Assembly: GCA_035578155.1 (NCBI GenBank)
Contig: JAPWDM010000001.1
Span: 90,471,576 to 90,535,575 of the forward strand
DNA length: 64,000 bases
Reading direction: 5' to 3'
DNA from: Brachynemurus nebulosus
Lineage: Eukaryota; Arthropoda; Insecta; Neuroptera; Myrmeleontidae
Below the pieces are notes generated by a model. That model saw only the letters and a program-made list of their open reading frames with translations. It was not told the origin of the DNA and ran no database searches. Of this stretch, positions 12,200 through 24,654 are shown one piece after another. Both the position numbers and the translations under genes were made by a program. How positions within the stretch are numbered: position 1 is the stretch's first letter; the number at the start of each line of letters is the position of its first letter.

Positions 12200-13055
12200 G
12201 TAATGTTATGTTCTAAGAATTTGAATTTTCTTGTAAATGATTCAAAATTTTAGCTCCATTGTGGTAACTTTTGAAATAATTTTCACACTTATTTTTTCGC
12301 GCATTAATCATTATCGGATAAATAGTTTAAGTAATGTCTGTTTTTGATAAAGTTAAGATCATTTAACAATTTCTAACATTATCAACGGACGCCTAGTACA
12401 AACGGTAAAAACATTTGCATTTTAACATTAATATAGTTAATATATTGCAATAATTGGAGCACCTGTTAAAAAAGTTAAAATCTATTACGTTCAGGTGTTA
12501 GATATTAGTTAGAATTAACAACAAAGTGTGAACAATAGCGAAATATTTAACAATTTGACAGTATCTTTTTCATATCTCACTAAAAATTATGGACTGATAA
12601 AAGTATAAATTCCTTGACATCTTAACCCGTTACTGTCTTTTTTTTTACTAGTAATTTAACTTTTTCGAAAATTTATTTATGAATTAAATTAAAGATTTTT
12701 CTCAGTTGATTTCATTAAACCCGTTAAATATAATTAAATTAATTTTGTCTTCATTTTATTCAAATTTGAAATGAAAATTATGGTAGTTACATGTTTCTAG
12801 GGTACTCTAAATTTGTAACTTTAAAAAAGACAGTTACACTGATGCATTTTATTATAAATATGGTTTCTTTCAAATTTTAAAAAGAATCGCTTTCGAAAAT
12901 GCCTATAACTTTTAGAAATTATGAGACTGGCAGGAAACATTTTTGTATCGTCAGCCGCATATTATATAAAAAAATACTGAATATTAATAAATACCCCCAA
13001 AAAATTTTTAAGCTAATATTTACAATTCATTTCATGGGCTTAATAACAATGCTTA
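12200..13055. other. No recognisable feature
   Basis: AT-rich DNA with T- and A-rich runs; no repeats with clear ends and no credible open frame. Confidence 0.45.
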
Positions 13056-14412
13056 CAGGCCCTAGAGAGGGGGCAGCCGGGGCCGTAGCCCCGGGGCCCG
13101 GATTCCGTAAGGGGGTCCAGGCTCACTAAATATGTATGTGTGAGTTTTTTACCTAATTTTAACTCATAAAAATTGATTTTTAGCCAGTAAATATCGCGAC
13201 GTTTAAAGTACAAAACCTCGTAAAGCGACTCTTTTCAGTTAGGAATAGTCCACATTCGAAGTTTCTAGAAATATATCAAATTTGTTACAATAAGGTCAGT
13301 ATCTTTAACAATTGAGACGGTACACTTACGGTTTAGCACTTAACCATCGGAATATAAAATTATGTTAAGTGTTGGGTAAAATAACGAATCTTATTATCTA
13401 GATTACTCTAGATAACAGAATATAAATAATATAATGTCATAATTTCAAATATCCACATAAAGATAACCAGTAATAGAACCATTATCTAATTAAAATTTTT
13501 GACAACAGATTTTCACACATTTTCAAAAATAATCAATAAAATTTTTTTTACTATTCTAAGGATTGTTTCGAATTCTAAAATACTTCTTTTATCATGAAGT
13601 TTTAACTTTGAGTTTATACATATATACCTACACCTAATTTTGTCTTTACGTGACAGATTGGTTTACGAAAGAAATATTTATGGAAAATTAGTAGATTAAA
13701 TAAAACTTTCATTAATCTTACTAATATTAGCATTTTTATAGTAATGCTTACACATTTTATTTCACAAACACTGGAAATTTAGTAATTTAGTAGATAAGGT
13801 AAATTTTCCTTGGAAAAAAAAAACTTAGAAACCGCTAACCAGAAAAATAACTGATTTGGGAAACACAAAAAACTCACTAGAAGCACAATTTTTTATATGA
13901 CTACAATTATGTGACATTATTTTAAAAAAGCAGTCAAAAAATATTTCTGATTTAATTAACAAAATACAAAAGTATTAATTACAAGTTACTAAATTACATT
14001 TTTACTTCTAAAATAAGATCTGAAATGCAACTAAAGAAGAAGTTTTGCATTTATAAAAGCTGTCATGTAACCAAAGCACAGTTAAATAAAAGTTCCATCA
14101 GTTATAAACTTTTTCAATTGATTATGAAATCAAAACAGTCGTGTCAGAAGTTCTATGAACTGTTAAATACTAAAAAATATGTCATCTCTGATTTTCAGTT
14201 ATTTAAAAAATAATAAAACAACACGTGCTCTTTTGATCTGAAATCCAACTAAATGTTAAATTTCAGGAAACGTAACAAAATATTATTTTTATTTTTTGGT
14301 AGTATAGAATCAAAAAATTAAATCTTGTAAAAAGAGAACAAAATTTATTTTTTTTAAATCGTGTTAAATCAAATTTATGTAAGAAAAGCTCATGTGAAAA
14401 CAGAATTAGGTC
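13056..14412 (+). mobile_element. GC-ended hAT-like repeat, copy 1
   Basis: Begins CAGGCCCTAGAGAGGGGGC, then a GC-rich hairpin-prone block (GGGGCCGTAGCCCCGGGGCC), then an AT-rich body. The whole is homologous in inverse orientation to 52318-53301, including the segments around 13790-13990 and 14030-14400. The homology ends near 14412. The CAGG start and GC-rich subterminal zone resemble hAT ends, but no 8-bp duplication was established, so the class is tentative. Confidence 0.7.
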
Positions 14413-14516
14413 TTGAGGAAAAACTAAATTCAAATTCATGAAAGTTGATGAATTCATAATATACAATCCTGTTCTAGCTCCGTCATTAAATATCCTGAAT
14501 ATCAAAATAATCATAG

Positions 14517-16874
14517 CGTCCTGCATAACATAGCAAAGGGCATAGCCGGGTAAGATAAAGAAAACGGCCCTTGACGCAAAATTGATTGTTCTTATAGGAA
14601 ATAATACTTCTTAGCCCCAGATACATTCCTGCCAAATTTCAACCCTCTGAGGCTAATAGTTTATGAATACACAACCAGACAAAAATTTTCAAAACAAATT
14701 TTTTTTGACGAAGTTACTGATCCGATTTATTTGAGTTTAATATATATTGTGTACCCACCTTAGGCAAAGTAATAAAAAAAAAAGTAACGTTATATCCCTT
14801 TATTATACTAGTTTTTTTAAATTTTTAAATTTAAGAAAATTTTTTTTTTTGGCACTTACGCGTTAGCGACACCCACCATTTTTTGTTCAGTAATATGTCT
14901 CTTAGTACTCTATAACATATATTTTTATGGAAAAATTTTAGTTGGTAGAACATAGTAATATTTCAATACAAATGCCTACCATGTTAGGTACTACATATAT
15001 TACTTATGTATAAAAAGGGCTATAAAGTAAAATATCTACTCTATTTCTAAAATAATACAATTACATACGTTCGTAACTACGATAAACTAGTTTAAATTTA
15101 CTCGAGTCTAACATTATCTGCCGTTTGTCTTTTTTTATTAATAAAACAAAATAGATATTGATTTCTCTTTTGTTAGAGTTGTTTTCTTTGTAAGACGTCA
15201 AGTGAAACTTTATTAGCTCATACACAACGTATTACGACGTCAACAATTTCATACAAAGTTTATTAGCTGTCAAAATAGTATACCATTTGGTCATTTAGTT
15301 ATAATTCCCCATGACCCGTCATCGTGTTAACAAAAGAAGACAAACAGCAGATAAAGCTAGACGTTTTTCTGAGCTTGTTTGTCGTTGTTATGAACGTATG
15401 TAATTTTATTACAGAAAAAATCCACTTTCTGCATCTCCAAGAATTGCAACAAAAACATCAAGTGAGAGGGTCTGTTAGCCGGACTGTTGTTATTATTATA
15501 CATTGTTGAAGTTTTTTTTTTCCAATCTATTAAGTTAATGTTTATTATTATTAAAACAATATAACATTTAAGACGTATTATTATTATTATTATTACCTTT
15601 ATTTAAATAAAGTTTCTAAAACTTATAATTTTTGTTGAGTTAGATGTAATTTTAATTAGTAAGTATGCTGAGATAATTTTATTGATTATTGAAAATTATT
15701 TTTTAACAAGCTAAAACATATTTTTTATAACAAGTCAAAATATAAATTTTTTTAGACCGTAACAGGAACTCCAAGAACCGCAACTCAGGGGGGAAGAGAA
15801 CATTTTATTCCACTCCTCAGAGTTCTGCTGTGTTTTAGAAATCAGACAGATGCTTTACTTTATGGTCTTTTTTATACATAAGTAATATATGTAGTACCGA
15901 ACATGACATGCATTTGTACTATGTTCCACCAACTAAAATTTTTCCATAAAAATATATGTTATAGAGTACTAAGAGACATATTACTGAACAAAAAATGGTG
16001 GGTGTCGCTAACGCGTAAGTGCCAAAAAAAAATTTACTTAAATTTAAAAATTTAAAAAAACTAGTATAATAAAGGGATATAACGTTAATTTTCTTTTCAT
16101 TACTTTGTTTAAGGTGGGTACACAATATATATTAAACTCAAATAAATCGGCTCAGTAATTTGGTAAAAAAATTTTTTTTTTGAAAATTTTTGTCTGTTTG
16201 TGTATTCATAAACTATTAGCCTCAGAGGGTTGAAATTTGGCAGGAATGTATCTGGGGCTAAGAAGTATTATTTCCTATAAAAACAATCAATTTTGCGTCA
16301 AGGGCGGTTTTCCCTATTTTACCCGGCTATGCCCTTTCCGATTACAAAACCTAAAAATAATAAGTCAAAACCTATCTAATGTAATTTTTTCCCCTATTTG
16401 CGATAATGGTGCAAAATACATTTATATCGATTGAAAGAGAAAAAATAAGGCCATTTAATTATGTCAGAACCTATTTTATATTCTATAGGAAAGTTTTTTA
16501 AAGTAACAAGATTATTTTTCAAGATAGATATAACATATTATATATCAATAGAAAGAGGAAAAAAAATTCCATTAACTGTGCCAAAATCTACTTCACGTTC
16601 CGTAAGAAAAGCAAAATTTCGTGGTCATACCTCGAAAATGGTTAGTCAATGAAAAATTCTAAGAAAATATGCAAATTCTAGGTAAAAAGTTGGTATTAGC
16701 GTTTGTAGATGAAAATACCCTAATTCTTACCAGTAAGAAGTTATTGGAAGAAAAAGAAATTTGGAATTATCTGTCACAATTTCCTGTCACAACAAGTTTC
16801 TGTCACAACCTCGAGCTCAAGTCTAGCCATGAAAGCGGCTGCAATAGCTGAATTTTCCTTCTGGAAATTCGCTA
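14517..16874 (-). mobile_element. HINE-like element, split by a foldback
   Basis: The 3' signature CCTGCATAACATAGC (minus orientation) is present at 14520-14534, is interrupted, and resumes at 16338 with CCGATTACAAAA. The opposite end is at 16863-16873 (GGAAATTCGCT). The interior 16345-16800 is homologous to 51480-51800 in inverse. Short open frames inside are not genes. Confidence 0.75.
14535..16337. mobile_element. 1.8-kb foldback element with ~450-bp arms
   Basis: The left arm 14535-14990 starts AAAGGGCATAGCCGGGTAA and is matched in inverse by 15895-16337. Shared blocks include the CCTCAGAGGGTTGAAATTTG region and GCTAACGCGTAAGTGCC. The 900-bp centre is AT-rich with one 62-codon open frame of no recognised family. 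It sits exactly within the 3' end of a HINE-like copy; a few target bases appear to be lost and no clear duplication remains. Confidence 0.88.
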
Positions 16875-17172
16875 AATATTATTTTTTTTACAATAATAAA
16901 ATCATTTCTTTTAATAGTTCAAACAATCTTTGTTTTAAAAAATTCATCACAAAAAGATATCCAGAATTAAGTATAATTATTAAAATAGGGGGAACAAGGA
17001 TTGACTTTAACGTTTGTTATTTACTGTGAATGTGACTTACAATTAGTGATTATGATCATACTGATTATTTAGTAGACAATTATTTGATGTTTATGAACTG
17101 CATAATGCATATTTGTTATTAGTATGTTAGTAAAATGTTAAAATTGGTTCTAAATAGACTAAATAATTTACC

Positions 17173-17440
17173 AGCGGAGTGGCCGAGCGTGCTTGTGCGC
17201 CTAGCGCTTGCCGACTGGTAGGTCGAGGGTTCAAATCCCGCGGCCGGCTATGCTCGTGAAGGTTTTCTGCAGTTTCCCTTCGCAACTCCAGACGAATATC
17301 GGCATAGTTCCTTAAGAACACGGCCGCAGACGTACAGCTTCCAAATCCTAGCCCCCAGTCCCACTTTCCTTGTCCTCCATCCACATCATAAAATGTGTCA
17401 TGTAACGTAAGATAATATGTAATGTATAAATAAAGGCATA
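17173..17440 (+). mobile_element. tRNA-derived SINE
   Basis: The head resembles a Ser/Leu-type tRNA: an A-box-like TGGCCGAGCGTG at 17180-17191 and a B-box GGTTCAAATCC at 17228-17238, correctly spaced for an RNA polymerase III internal promoter with a long variable region. The body (to about 17400) contains CTCCAGACGAATATCGGC and GGTTTTCTGCAGTTTCCC. The tail is AATAAAGGCATACG. It lies alone and would be mobilised by a LINE that is not visible here. Its higher GC contrasts sharply with the flanks. It is not a functional tRNA gene. Confidence 0.85.
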
Positions 17441-17502
17441 CGAATAATGATGTGGGTGGCGTCGGTTATAGATAGAAAAATCTTAAAAACGGACGTTAAG
17501 CA

Positions 17503-17514
17503 CATTATTATTAA

Positions 17515-17588
<74 letters not shown>
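17503..17588. repeat. (TTA)n microsatellite
   Basis: About 28 uninterrupted ATT/TTA units just downstream of the SINE; the poly-Ile reading is an artefact. Confidence 0.95.
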
Positions 17589-17704
17589 GGCAAAATAATT
17601 CATATTATTTAAATATATTGTTATTGTAAATGATCTTTCTCCCCTCAGTCGTGTAAATACACTAGAAAAACAAAAACTAAAAAATATTTTTCCAAACGTA
17701 TGTA

Positions 17705-17944
17705 TTGCTCTTTGGGTATTTTGTACACTGCCAGTCTGCCAGTCTGCCAGTGACAGTAGCCGAAACAGAAACTTCCTTCAGCAAGCTAGCAAGAGTGAAG
17801 AACTTTCTCCGATCAACAATGACCCAAGATCGACTCTCAAATTTAGGTACACTTGCCATAGAATCCTTCCTTACTAGACAACTGGATTACAATAGTATAA
17901 TTAACATTTTTGCAAATAAAAAAGCTAGAAAAGCTATTTTATAA
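17705..17944 (+). pseudogene. hAT transposase C-terminal fragment (dimerisation domain)
   Basis: An open 79-codon frame carries LPVTVAETETSFSKL, then ARVKNFLRSTMTQDRLSNLG and IINIFANKKARKA. This is the hATC dimerisation block in its usual order (SFSKL..KN.LRSTM.Q.RL..L..L.IE), most like the ZMYM/THAP-associated hAT transposases. Everything upstream is missing, so it is a 5'-truncated relic. A small CCAGTCTG triplication at 17730-17752 marks the break. The stop (TAA) follows at the expected place, so the fragment is well preserved. Confidence 0.88.
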
Positions 17945-18073
17945 GACGCTAGAATCGTAGAATAATTTCATAATATTGTAACAATTATTTTGTAACGTAT
18001 CTCTTAGTAAAAATATCGTTTTCATTTTGGAATATCTTATGAAGTTTAAGTTATAATAAACGTAAAAAAGAAG

Positions 18074-18886
18074 ATAAATGCGTGAGCCAGGGGCGGTGGA
18101 AGGCTTATTTGAGGGGTCCCAAAAAGGTGAAAAATTATATTATTGCAATTTCCGATGAAAGTCGAAGTCAGAAGAAAAATTATTCTTAACAAAAGTTGTA
18201 GATCATGCAGAAATCTACAACTTTTATCACAATAAAGGTCACTTTTTAACATAAATTCAAAATTTCGGAAAAAAAGTGCGAATTTTCTTGTTTTTTTCTT
18301 TATTTCGTTTTATATTTCTCATTTCCACAAAAACAATTTAATTTTGACAAAACCTGGTGAAAGTATACCTTATTGGGTCTTAAATAACCACAAGTTTTAT
18401 TGGGTAAAAAACTTGAGAAGTTTTCAAGATATTCATTTTTTTCGGTCCGAAACATTTTTTTCAAGAAAAAATTCTATTTAAAAAAATTATCGCACGGAGT
18501 TCTGCCAGTGCTCATTTTTTTCGGTTTGATACATACTTATTGGTAAAATTAAAAAAAAAAATGGTAATTTCCTTTAAGAATATGATCAAAAATGCAAAAG
18601 GAAAACAAATAAATAATAGAAAATTACTTTTACAACAATGAATTTCTCAGTAATTCTTGACAGTTTGGTCAAATTTTTGAAAAATTTCAAAACCTGATTA
18701 CACCACTCAATTGTACGGAAAAAAAATACGGAAGAAACTGTGGTGTTTCATTATTTGAGTCGAAACTTTTTTTTTTTCGACTTAGATGTTTATAGCAATA
18801 CTCAACAAAAATCAGTTTCTTTCGTATTTTTCACCCTTGTGGGACCCCCGAAATCAGCCCTCCACCACCCCTGCTTACGCATTTAT
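18074..18886. mobile_element. Non-autonomous element with ~45-bp GC-rich inverted repeats
   Basis: Left end ATAAATGCGTGAGCCAGGGG then CGGTGGAAGGC..GGGGTCCC; the right end is its inverse (..GGGACCCCCG..CCACCCCTGCTTACGCATTTAT). The outer ATGCGT words pair in inverse rather than direct orientation, so they belong to the repeat, not to a target duplication. A perfect 14-bp hairpin about GTAGATCATGCAGAAATCTAC lies at 18195-18230. It directly abuts a HINE-like copy on the right. Confidence 0.75.
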
Positions 18887-18891
18887 TTTTT

Positions 18892-19011
18892 AGCGAATAT
18901 CCATTCTGGAAATTCAGCTATTACAGCCGGTGTCATGACACGACTTGAGCCCGGGACTATGGCAGAAATTTGTTTTGAGGTCCCTAGAACCCAAAAATAA
19001 CATTCACTAAA

Positions 19012-19073
<62 letters not shown>

Positions 19074-19078
19074 GTATG

Positions 19079-19150
<72 letters not shown>

Positions 19151-19400
19151 TATGTATGTATTTATGTATCAGCACGATAACTCTCGAACGAAATGTCCTA
19201 GGTTTACGAAATTTGGTGAGAACGTTGGAAGTCCAAAAATATTGGATGAGTTCTTCAGCCAGACACGCCGGACGCCAGGAACATGGTTTTTGTTCTTGCA
19301 ATTTTTGTTTTTGCCACATTTTTTTACACCATTGCAAAGGCGGAAAAAATCACATAAAAAAGGTTTTTGAACTATTATTCTAGGTTAGCTACTTTTTGAG
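18892..19400 (+). mobile_element. HINE-like element with (TA)n core, 3'-truncated
   Basis: Starts AGCGAATATCCATTCTGG, followed by the family 5' block (CATGACACGACTTGAGCCCG, GGTCCCTAGAACC, ATTCACTAAAAT). Two (TA)n tracts at 19015-19145 follow, separated by TTTATGTATG. Then comes the 3' block CACGATAACTCTCGAACG and ACGAAATTTGGTGAGAACG. It stops near 19400 before the 3' terminus. The opposite-strand open frames across the (TA)n are artefacts. Confidence 0.8.
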
Positions 19401-19501
19401 AAAATAAGAAAAAAAAGTCAGTAGGAAGATTGGACAGTTCTGGACCCACCATCTGATTTTTTTGAGCCACCTCAAGGAGGAGGTACCACTTCAAATAAAT
19501 G

Positions 19502-19800
19502 AAATACCCCTGTCGCAGCATCTTGCATAACATAGCGAATTTCCGTTTACAATATTTAGTTTTTCTACGAAGGCAGGTTACGTAGAATAACGGTTTAAAA
19601 ACCATTTTTATGTAATTTTTCTCCTCTTTCCAATGGTGTAAAAAAATATTGCAGACTTTTGAATTTGGGAAAACCTTGGCAAAAACTAGTTTTTTTCACA
19701 AAAAATTCCCAAAAAACCATGTTTCTGGCATCAGCCGTGTCTGGCTAAGGAACTCATTCAATATTTTTAATAGATTTGAGCTTGAACTTTATGGTATTAG
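19502..19800 (-). mobile_element. HINE-like 3' fragment
   Basis: Minus-strand copy beginning at the 3' signature (read on plus: AATACCCCTGTCGCAGCATC, CATAACATAGCGAATTTCCG) and running to about 19800, where it is cut off by the next copy. Confidence 0.8.
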
Positions 19801-19805
19801 TAAAT

Positions 19806-20340
<535 letters not shown>

Positions 20341-21388
20341 TACGTTTAGTATAAGCCTCTTTACCATTTCCACTTGTAAAAGTCTAGGTACAATTTTTTT
20401 TTCTCTATGTGAAATTTGGTTCGACTATAACAGTGAAACAACTTTTAAAATTGGTTGAATAGTTAATTTTCAGCGTTTTTGTGCCCACAAGATCCTAACG
20501 GACCTCATGTTTTTTTAGCATAATTATATTTTAATTTTGGAAACAAATATGTTAATTAAAATATATAATATAAATATTTTAATAATAAATAAATATAGGT
20601 ATACCAAACTTTTTTTTCGTAGGTCACCAATTGTAAATTCCTTGTGATTGCTTGATGCGTGTTTGTATGTTCTAATTCAAAGTTTTTCCAGTTAGAGCGC
20701 TACATCCTTCATCAAAAAATCTACTTTATACTTAAAAATTGTTTGTAGATAAAGAACTGAACGATTGATACTAAATTTTGTTAAATCCTAGCATTTATGT
20801 CAGTGAAGAAGTAAAAGTAAATATGTTTTTTTTTGTCAGATCTCAATTTTTGTCAATTCCTATATTGAAAGTTTTGGATTGATAATGTAAGAAATAATGA
20901 AAATATGACTACATATTTGAATATCACCTGAGATTCAGTTGTATGTTTTTGCGACTACCTGTCGGTATGTACTAGAGCTATACCGAGTATTAATGTTCAC
21001 ATTTGTATATTTTGCGAACATTGTTATTATAGACTATTCAAAAGTTAATCGGAAATTACACGTTTGTCATGTAAAAAATAAAGAGTTGCATCATTTCACT
21101 TTTAAGTAAATTTATTTTAAATAAGATAATTACAATAACCGCCATGCATATACGAGTACAAAATAAATGGTCACATGCAGTTTATATCTTTCACGCATGC
21201 TCGCAGATTACATCATAATTCGCATTCGTATTTGTAATGACGGATATCAAAATAAATATTAGCATTCGGGTTTTTACATCTTTAGTACATATTAATATTA
21301 CCTAACGCATAGTGTATAAAAGAGAAAGTACAAAATATCCTGGGTACTGTGGATAATAATATTAAACTTGTTCTGTATGACTTATAGC
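20341..21388. other. Little identifiable; one diverged minisatellite-type unit
   Basis: Bases 20385-20510 resemble one unit of the 119-120-bp repeat found at 59990-61135 (AACAGTGAAA..AAAATTGGTTGAATAGTTAATTTT..GATCCTAACGGACC). The remainder is AT-rich and featureless. Confidence 0.4.
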
Positions 21389-21391
21389 TTA

Positions 21392-21842
21392 AGCCGGTTC
21401 TACACGATGCTACGAACACCTTCCAACATTGGACGTTTGATGATTCGTCGCATCGTGTGCCCGTTGTTCGAACCTACGAGCGTCCAATGTCGAGCGTCGA
21501 ACGTTCGAATTTGGCCGTGTTCCAACCGATGTTGGTATTCTTGCACCGAGTCAAAGGGATTTTTTCAACGTTTGAAGGACAATGTTCGTTGGTTCGACTC
21601 AACGGCTACAAGATTCGTTCATATGCAAAGAATCAGTGTATAACATTAGAGATAACATCAGACAGATAACATCCTCGTCCACTGAATAAACGTTTGTACC
21701 AAACTATTTTCATATGTATTGGATCAAACATTCGATTCACCGTGTAGCAGGAACATTCGCAGCACCAACTGTCGAACTTACTTGCATCAAACGTTCGATC
21801 GAACGTTGGAAGAAACATTCGTAGCATCGTGTAGAACCGGCT
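21392..21842. mobile_element. MITE, PIF/Harbinger-like, 451 bp
   Basis: The ends AGCCGGTTCTACACGATGC and its inverse GCATCGTGTAGAACCGGCT match over at least 25 bp, flanked by TTA on both sides (21389-21391 and 21843-21845), the target duplication of PIF/Harbinger elements. The body is rich in short inverse pairs of AACGTTCGAA/GATCGAACG words. Short open frames inside are incidental. Confidence 0.82.
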
Positions 21843-22157
21843 TTAGATATTATGAGATTTCCGTATTTTATACAAGTACCGACCGTACAATTAAAAAAAT
21901 TAAATGTAGAAATCATTTACCCATGGGTGCTCTGCAAACGCAAGAGCTTGTTTGGGTTCTTTTACGGACGTCAAGAAGACAATAATTACTTTTTTTTTAA
22001 ACTCAAGTTTAACAAGCATTAAAAAAAATTATTTAATTGGTGTTTTGAATGATTTCCGTTAACTCTAAAAGTGGTCAAAAGATTTATAATGTGGAAACAG
22101 TATACAGTATGTCTCATTCAATACTGTTGGTAATATTATAATTTTTAGTCACATTTT

Positions 22158-22485
22158 AGCTGGAAATTCAGCTATTATGCCCACCCTTATGACATGACTT
22201 GAGTCAAACTCTGGGCGAAACATTCTATTGTTATGAAATTTGGTAAAAACATTAGAAGTCCAAATATCTTGGATGAGCTCTTCAAACAGACACGTCCGAT
22301 GCCTGGAACATATGGCTTTTTGGGCATTTTTCGTGAAAAATTTAAGATTCCTGCCAAAAAGAGGAGAAAAAAATTATATGAAAAAGATTTTTTAACCATT
22401 ATTCTGTGTAATTTGGTTTTAGGAAAAAACTAATTTTTATAAGCGAAAATTCGCTACGTTATGCAGGATGCTGCGACAGGGCCTT
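22158..22485 (+). mobile_element. HINE-like copy lacking the (TA)n core
   Basis: Carries the 5' block (AGCTGGAAATTCAGCTATTA, GACATGACTTGAGTC) joined straight to the 3' block (GAAATTTGGTAAAAACATTAG) and the terminal CAGGATGCTGCGACAGGG. The core and part of the 5' block are deleted. Confidence 0.78.
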
Positions 22486-22719
22486 TTTATAATTTTGATC
22501 AAAAATTAATATATCCGATTATTAATTTAAAGTAAGTATTAGTAAATATTTAGAAAGCGATTTTATGTCGCCTCGGAAATTATTTTCGCTTCTGCTTTTT
22601 CTATGACGATCTAGCAACCAGTTCTAAGTTACATAAAAATATTCTATAGATAGAAATTCTACAGTTGAACGAGTCGCAGTCACGGATGAACATGCAAAGC
22701 CAATAACAATATGTATATA

Positions 22720-22760
22720 CACCCCCGTCAGAAAATTTAAGACCACTTCAATTTTTTTTC
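22720..22760 (+). mobile_element. Possible Tc1-like terminal repeat fragment
   Basis: CACCCCCGTCAGAAAATTTA then AGACCACTTC resembles Tc1-type ends that carry GTCA..AATTT..GACCACT. No partner end or transposase was located. Confidence 0.3.
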
Positions 22761-23199
22761 TTAAAATGGTTTTATCCATGCAATGAAAACTTTAATTTAA
22801 ACAACGTTGTGTATAGGATTTGACTATACATTTGGCTTCCAATCCATGCACTTATTGCACTTGTTTCGATTATTTAGGCATTTCTTTGACGATCACGTCA
22901 CATCAAAGTGTGAAAGTGAATATTCTCGTATTTTTTTTTTTAAATTGAAATATAATTTTTTTAATAGATAAAAATTGTTTTCGCTTAATTAACGTTTCTA
23001 TCATATTAAATAACACATTTTTAGCTTTCTAACGACCACTGAAAAATTTCCGTACGATGATTAGTTACGAAGTTACGAGCAGTCAAAATTTAGTGTGTAC
23101 TCTACTCTTTGAATTACTATAACTCCGTTAAAAATTTTCGTACAGCGATGAAAAAAAACAAAATTAAAGGAAAAAAGTGATCTTTTTGAATATAATATT

Positions 23200-23665
23200 A
23201 AAATTAATTGAAAAAAAATTCTTCGAACTAAGTCAGCGTTGAACGTAAAAATTCCATTTTAAATTCTTATATCAAGTTTTTTTTTAACCATAAATCAAAA
23301 ACAGCAAAACATAAAACAATTTTAAGGAAAGATTCTGAAAGTAGAAATTCTTAAAATCAACGCCCTCTCACTTTTTTGCTGAATTTGCAGGGACTTAAAC
23401 ATAAAACACTATTTTACATGTCTTTATAAAAATAGTGTTTTATGTTTAAATTCCTGCAAATTCGGCAAAAAAAATGACAGAACGTAGACTTTAATACAGA
23501 ATGAAAGCTTAGAATTTCTACTTTCAGAATCTTTCCTTAAAATTTTTTTATGTTTTACTGTCTTTGATGTATGGTCAAAAAAAAAACTCGATATAAGGAT
23601 TTAAAACGGAATTTTTACGTTCAAAGCTCACTATTAGTTAGAAGAATTCTTTTTCAATTATTTTT
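23200..23665. mobile_element. Large palindrome / foldback, ~465 bp
   Basis: The arms 23200-23420 and 23430-23665 are inverse copies: ACATAAAACACTATTTT pairs with AAAATAGTGTTTTATGT around the centre at about 23423, and AGGAAAGATTCTGAAAGTAG pairs with CTACTTTCAGAATCTTTCCT further out. The arms differ by several small indels, so it is old. No coding capacity. Confidence 0.85.
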
Positions 23666-23802
23666 TGGCATTATTAGTATTTTTTTTTAGAATATATAAG
23701 AAATAATATTGAAGCTGCTGCGTATTTATTGTCAGTCTTACAAAAATGTTCACTTAAGTCATGAATAACCTTACATCTTATTTGTCAAACATTATCAGCA
23801 TA

Positions 23803-23982
23803 GAGCGGATATTATAATTTTTTATAGATCGGATTAAGTAAAAATTAAAATATAAAATTATAAAATCAGTAAAATCGCTGATCTTATGAACACATCGGTG
23901 TGATATTATGTTCATATAAGATCAGTGATTTTACTGATTTTATAATTTTTATAAATTAATAAACGATTAGAATTATCCGCTC
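23803..23982. mobile_element. 180-bp MITE, near-perfect palindrome with TA flanks
   Basis: Begins GAGCGGATATTATAATTTTT and ends with the inverse, with TA immediately outside each end (23801-23802 and 23983-23984). The centre pairs AAAATCGCTGATCTTATGAAC with its inverse. TA duplications fit Tc1/mariner-type mobilisation. Confidence 0.75.
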
Positions 23983-24377
23983 TATAATTATCAGTATATT
24001 GGGTATGTTGTTCGTTTCTTAATTAACTAAAACTTAAATTTTCACAGCGCCACATCATGTGACATGACGTAGCGCTGTACATATGTATGTGATATAAGTG
24101 TACTACGTCGTTTTTCGTTATATTCAAGCACTTTATTAATGTGCACGTAGATTATAATATGTACATATGTTGGTACACAAACAGACTGACATTGAATGTT
24201 TGGTTGGTTATATTTCGATAGTTTCTCGTACAGTGCTTGCCAAATATTACACATGATACATTCTAATTAGGAGCAAAATTACTGAAGCATAAAATAACTA
24301 ACTAGGTACATATAAATGAAAATTGTGACAATGCGGCATCAAATTCTAGTTAAATTCTAAATACATATAGGTATACG

Positions 24378-24646
24378 CAGGGGCGTATACAGCCGAGATT
24401 CTTGGCGGGGGGGAGGGTTACGCGGAAAATAAAAGAAATTTCTGAGACAAAATTAACAAAAAAAAAATAATAAACTAAACTTTCTCCATACCCCTGACGA
24501 CCAAAAACAGAAAAAAAAAAGAAAAAAATCTAACTGGTAAATTTACCGATATGTTGTTTAAACTTAAATAATATCTAGTGTATATTTTTAATTCTCGGGG
24601 AACGTCATGACCCCTTGACCCCCCCCCCCCCTGGTATACGCGCTTG
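24378..24646. mobile_element. hAT MITE with poly-C tail region, 269 bp
   Basis: Ends CAGGGGCGTATACAG and, in inverse, CAAGCGCGTATACCAG. The flanks GGTATACG (24370-24377) and GGTATACC (24647-24654) are an 8-bp duplication with one mismatch. A G-run sits near the left end and a C-run near the right. A related end fragment (CAGTAGCGTATACGGGG) lies at 53679. Confidence 0.8.
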
Positions 24647-24654
24647 GGTATACC

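Noticed and set aside
13743..13750. AATGCTTA matching the bases before 13056, as an 8-bp target duplication
   Set aside because: Homology with the second copy runs uninterrupted through 13743, so this is not the element end; the match is probably chance.
17173..17250. Functional tRNA gene (Ser or Leu)
   Set aside because: The acceptor ends do not pair cleanly and a SINE body and tail follow; best read as a SINE head.
17127..17384. 85-codon minus-strand frame with varied composition
   Set aside because: It covers the tRNA-derived SINE; A and B boxes on the plus strand explain the sequence.
19012..19383. Open frames of 96-123 codons rich in Tyr-Ile on both strands
   Set aside because: They are translations of (TA)n tracts running into HINE-like blocks; the same artefact appears at every (TA)n locus.
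21368..21643. 91-codon frame rich in Arg and Ser
   Set aside because: It starts outside and runs into a MITE with TTA duplication; the composition comes from the AACGTTCGAA words.
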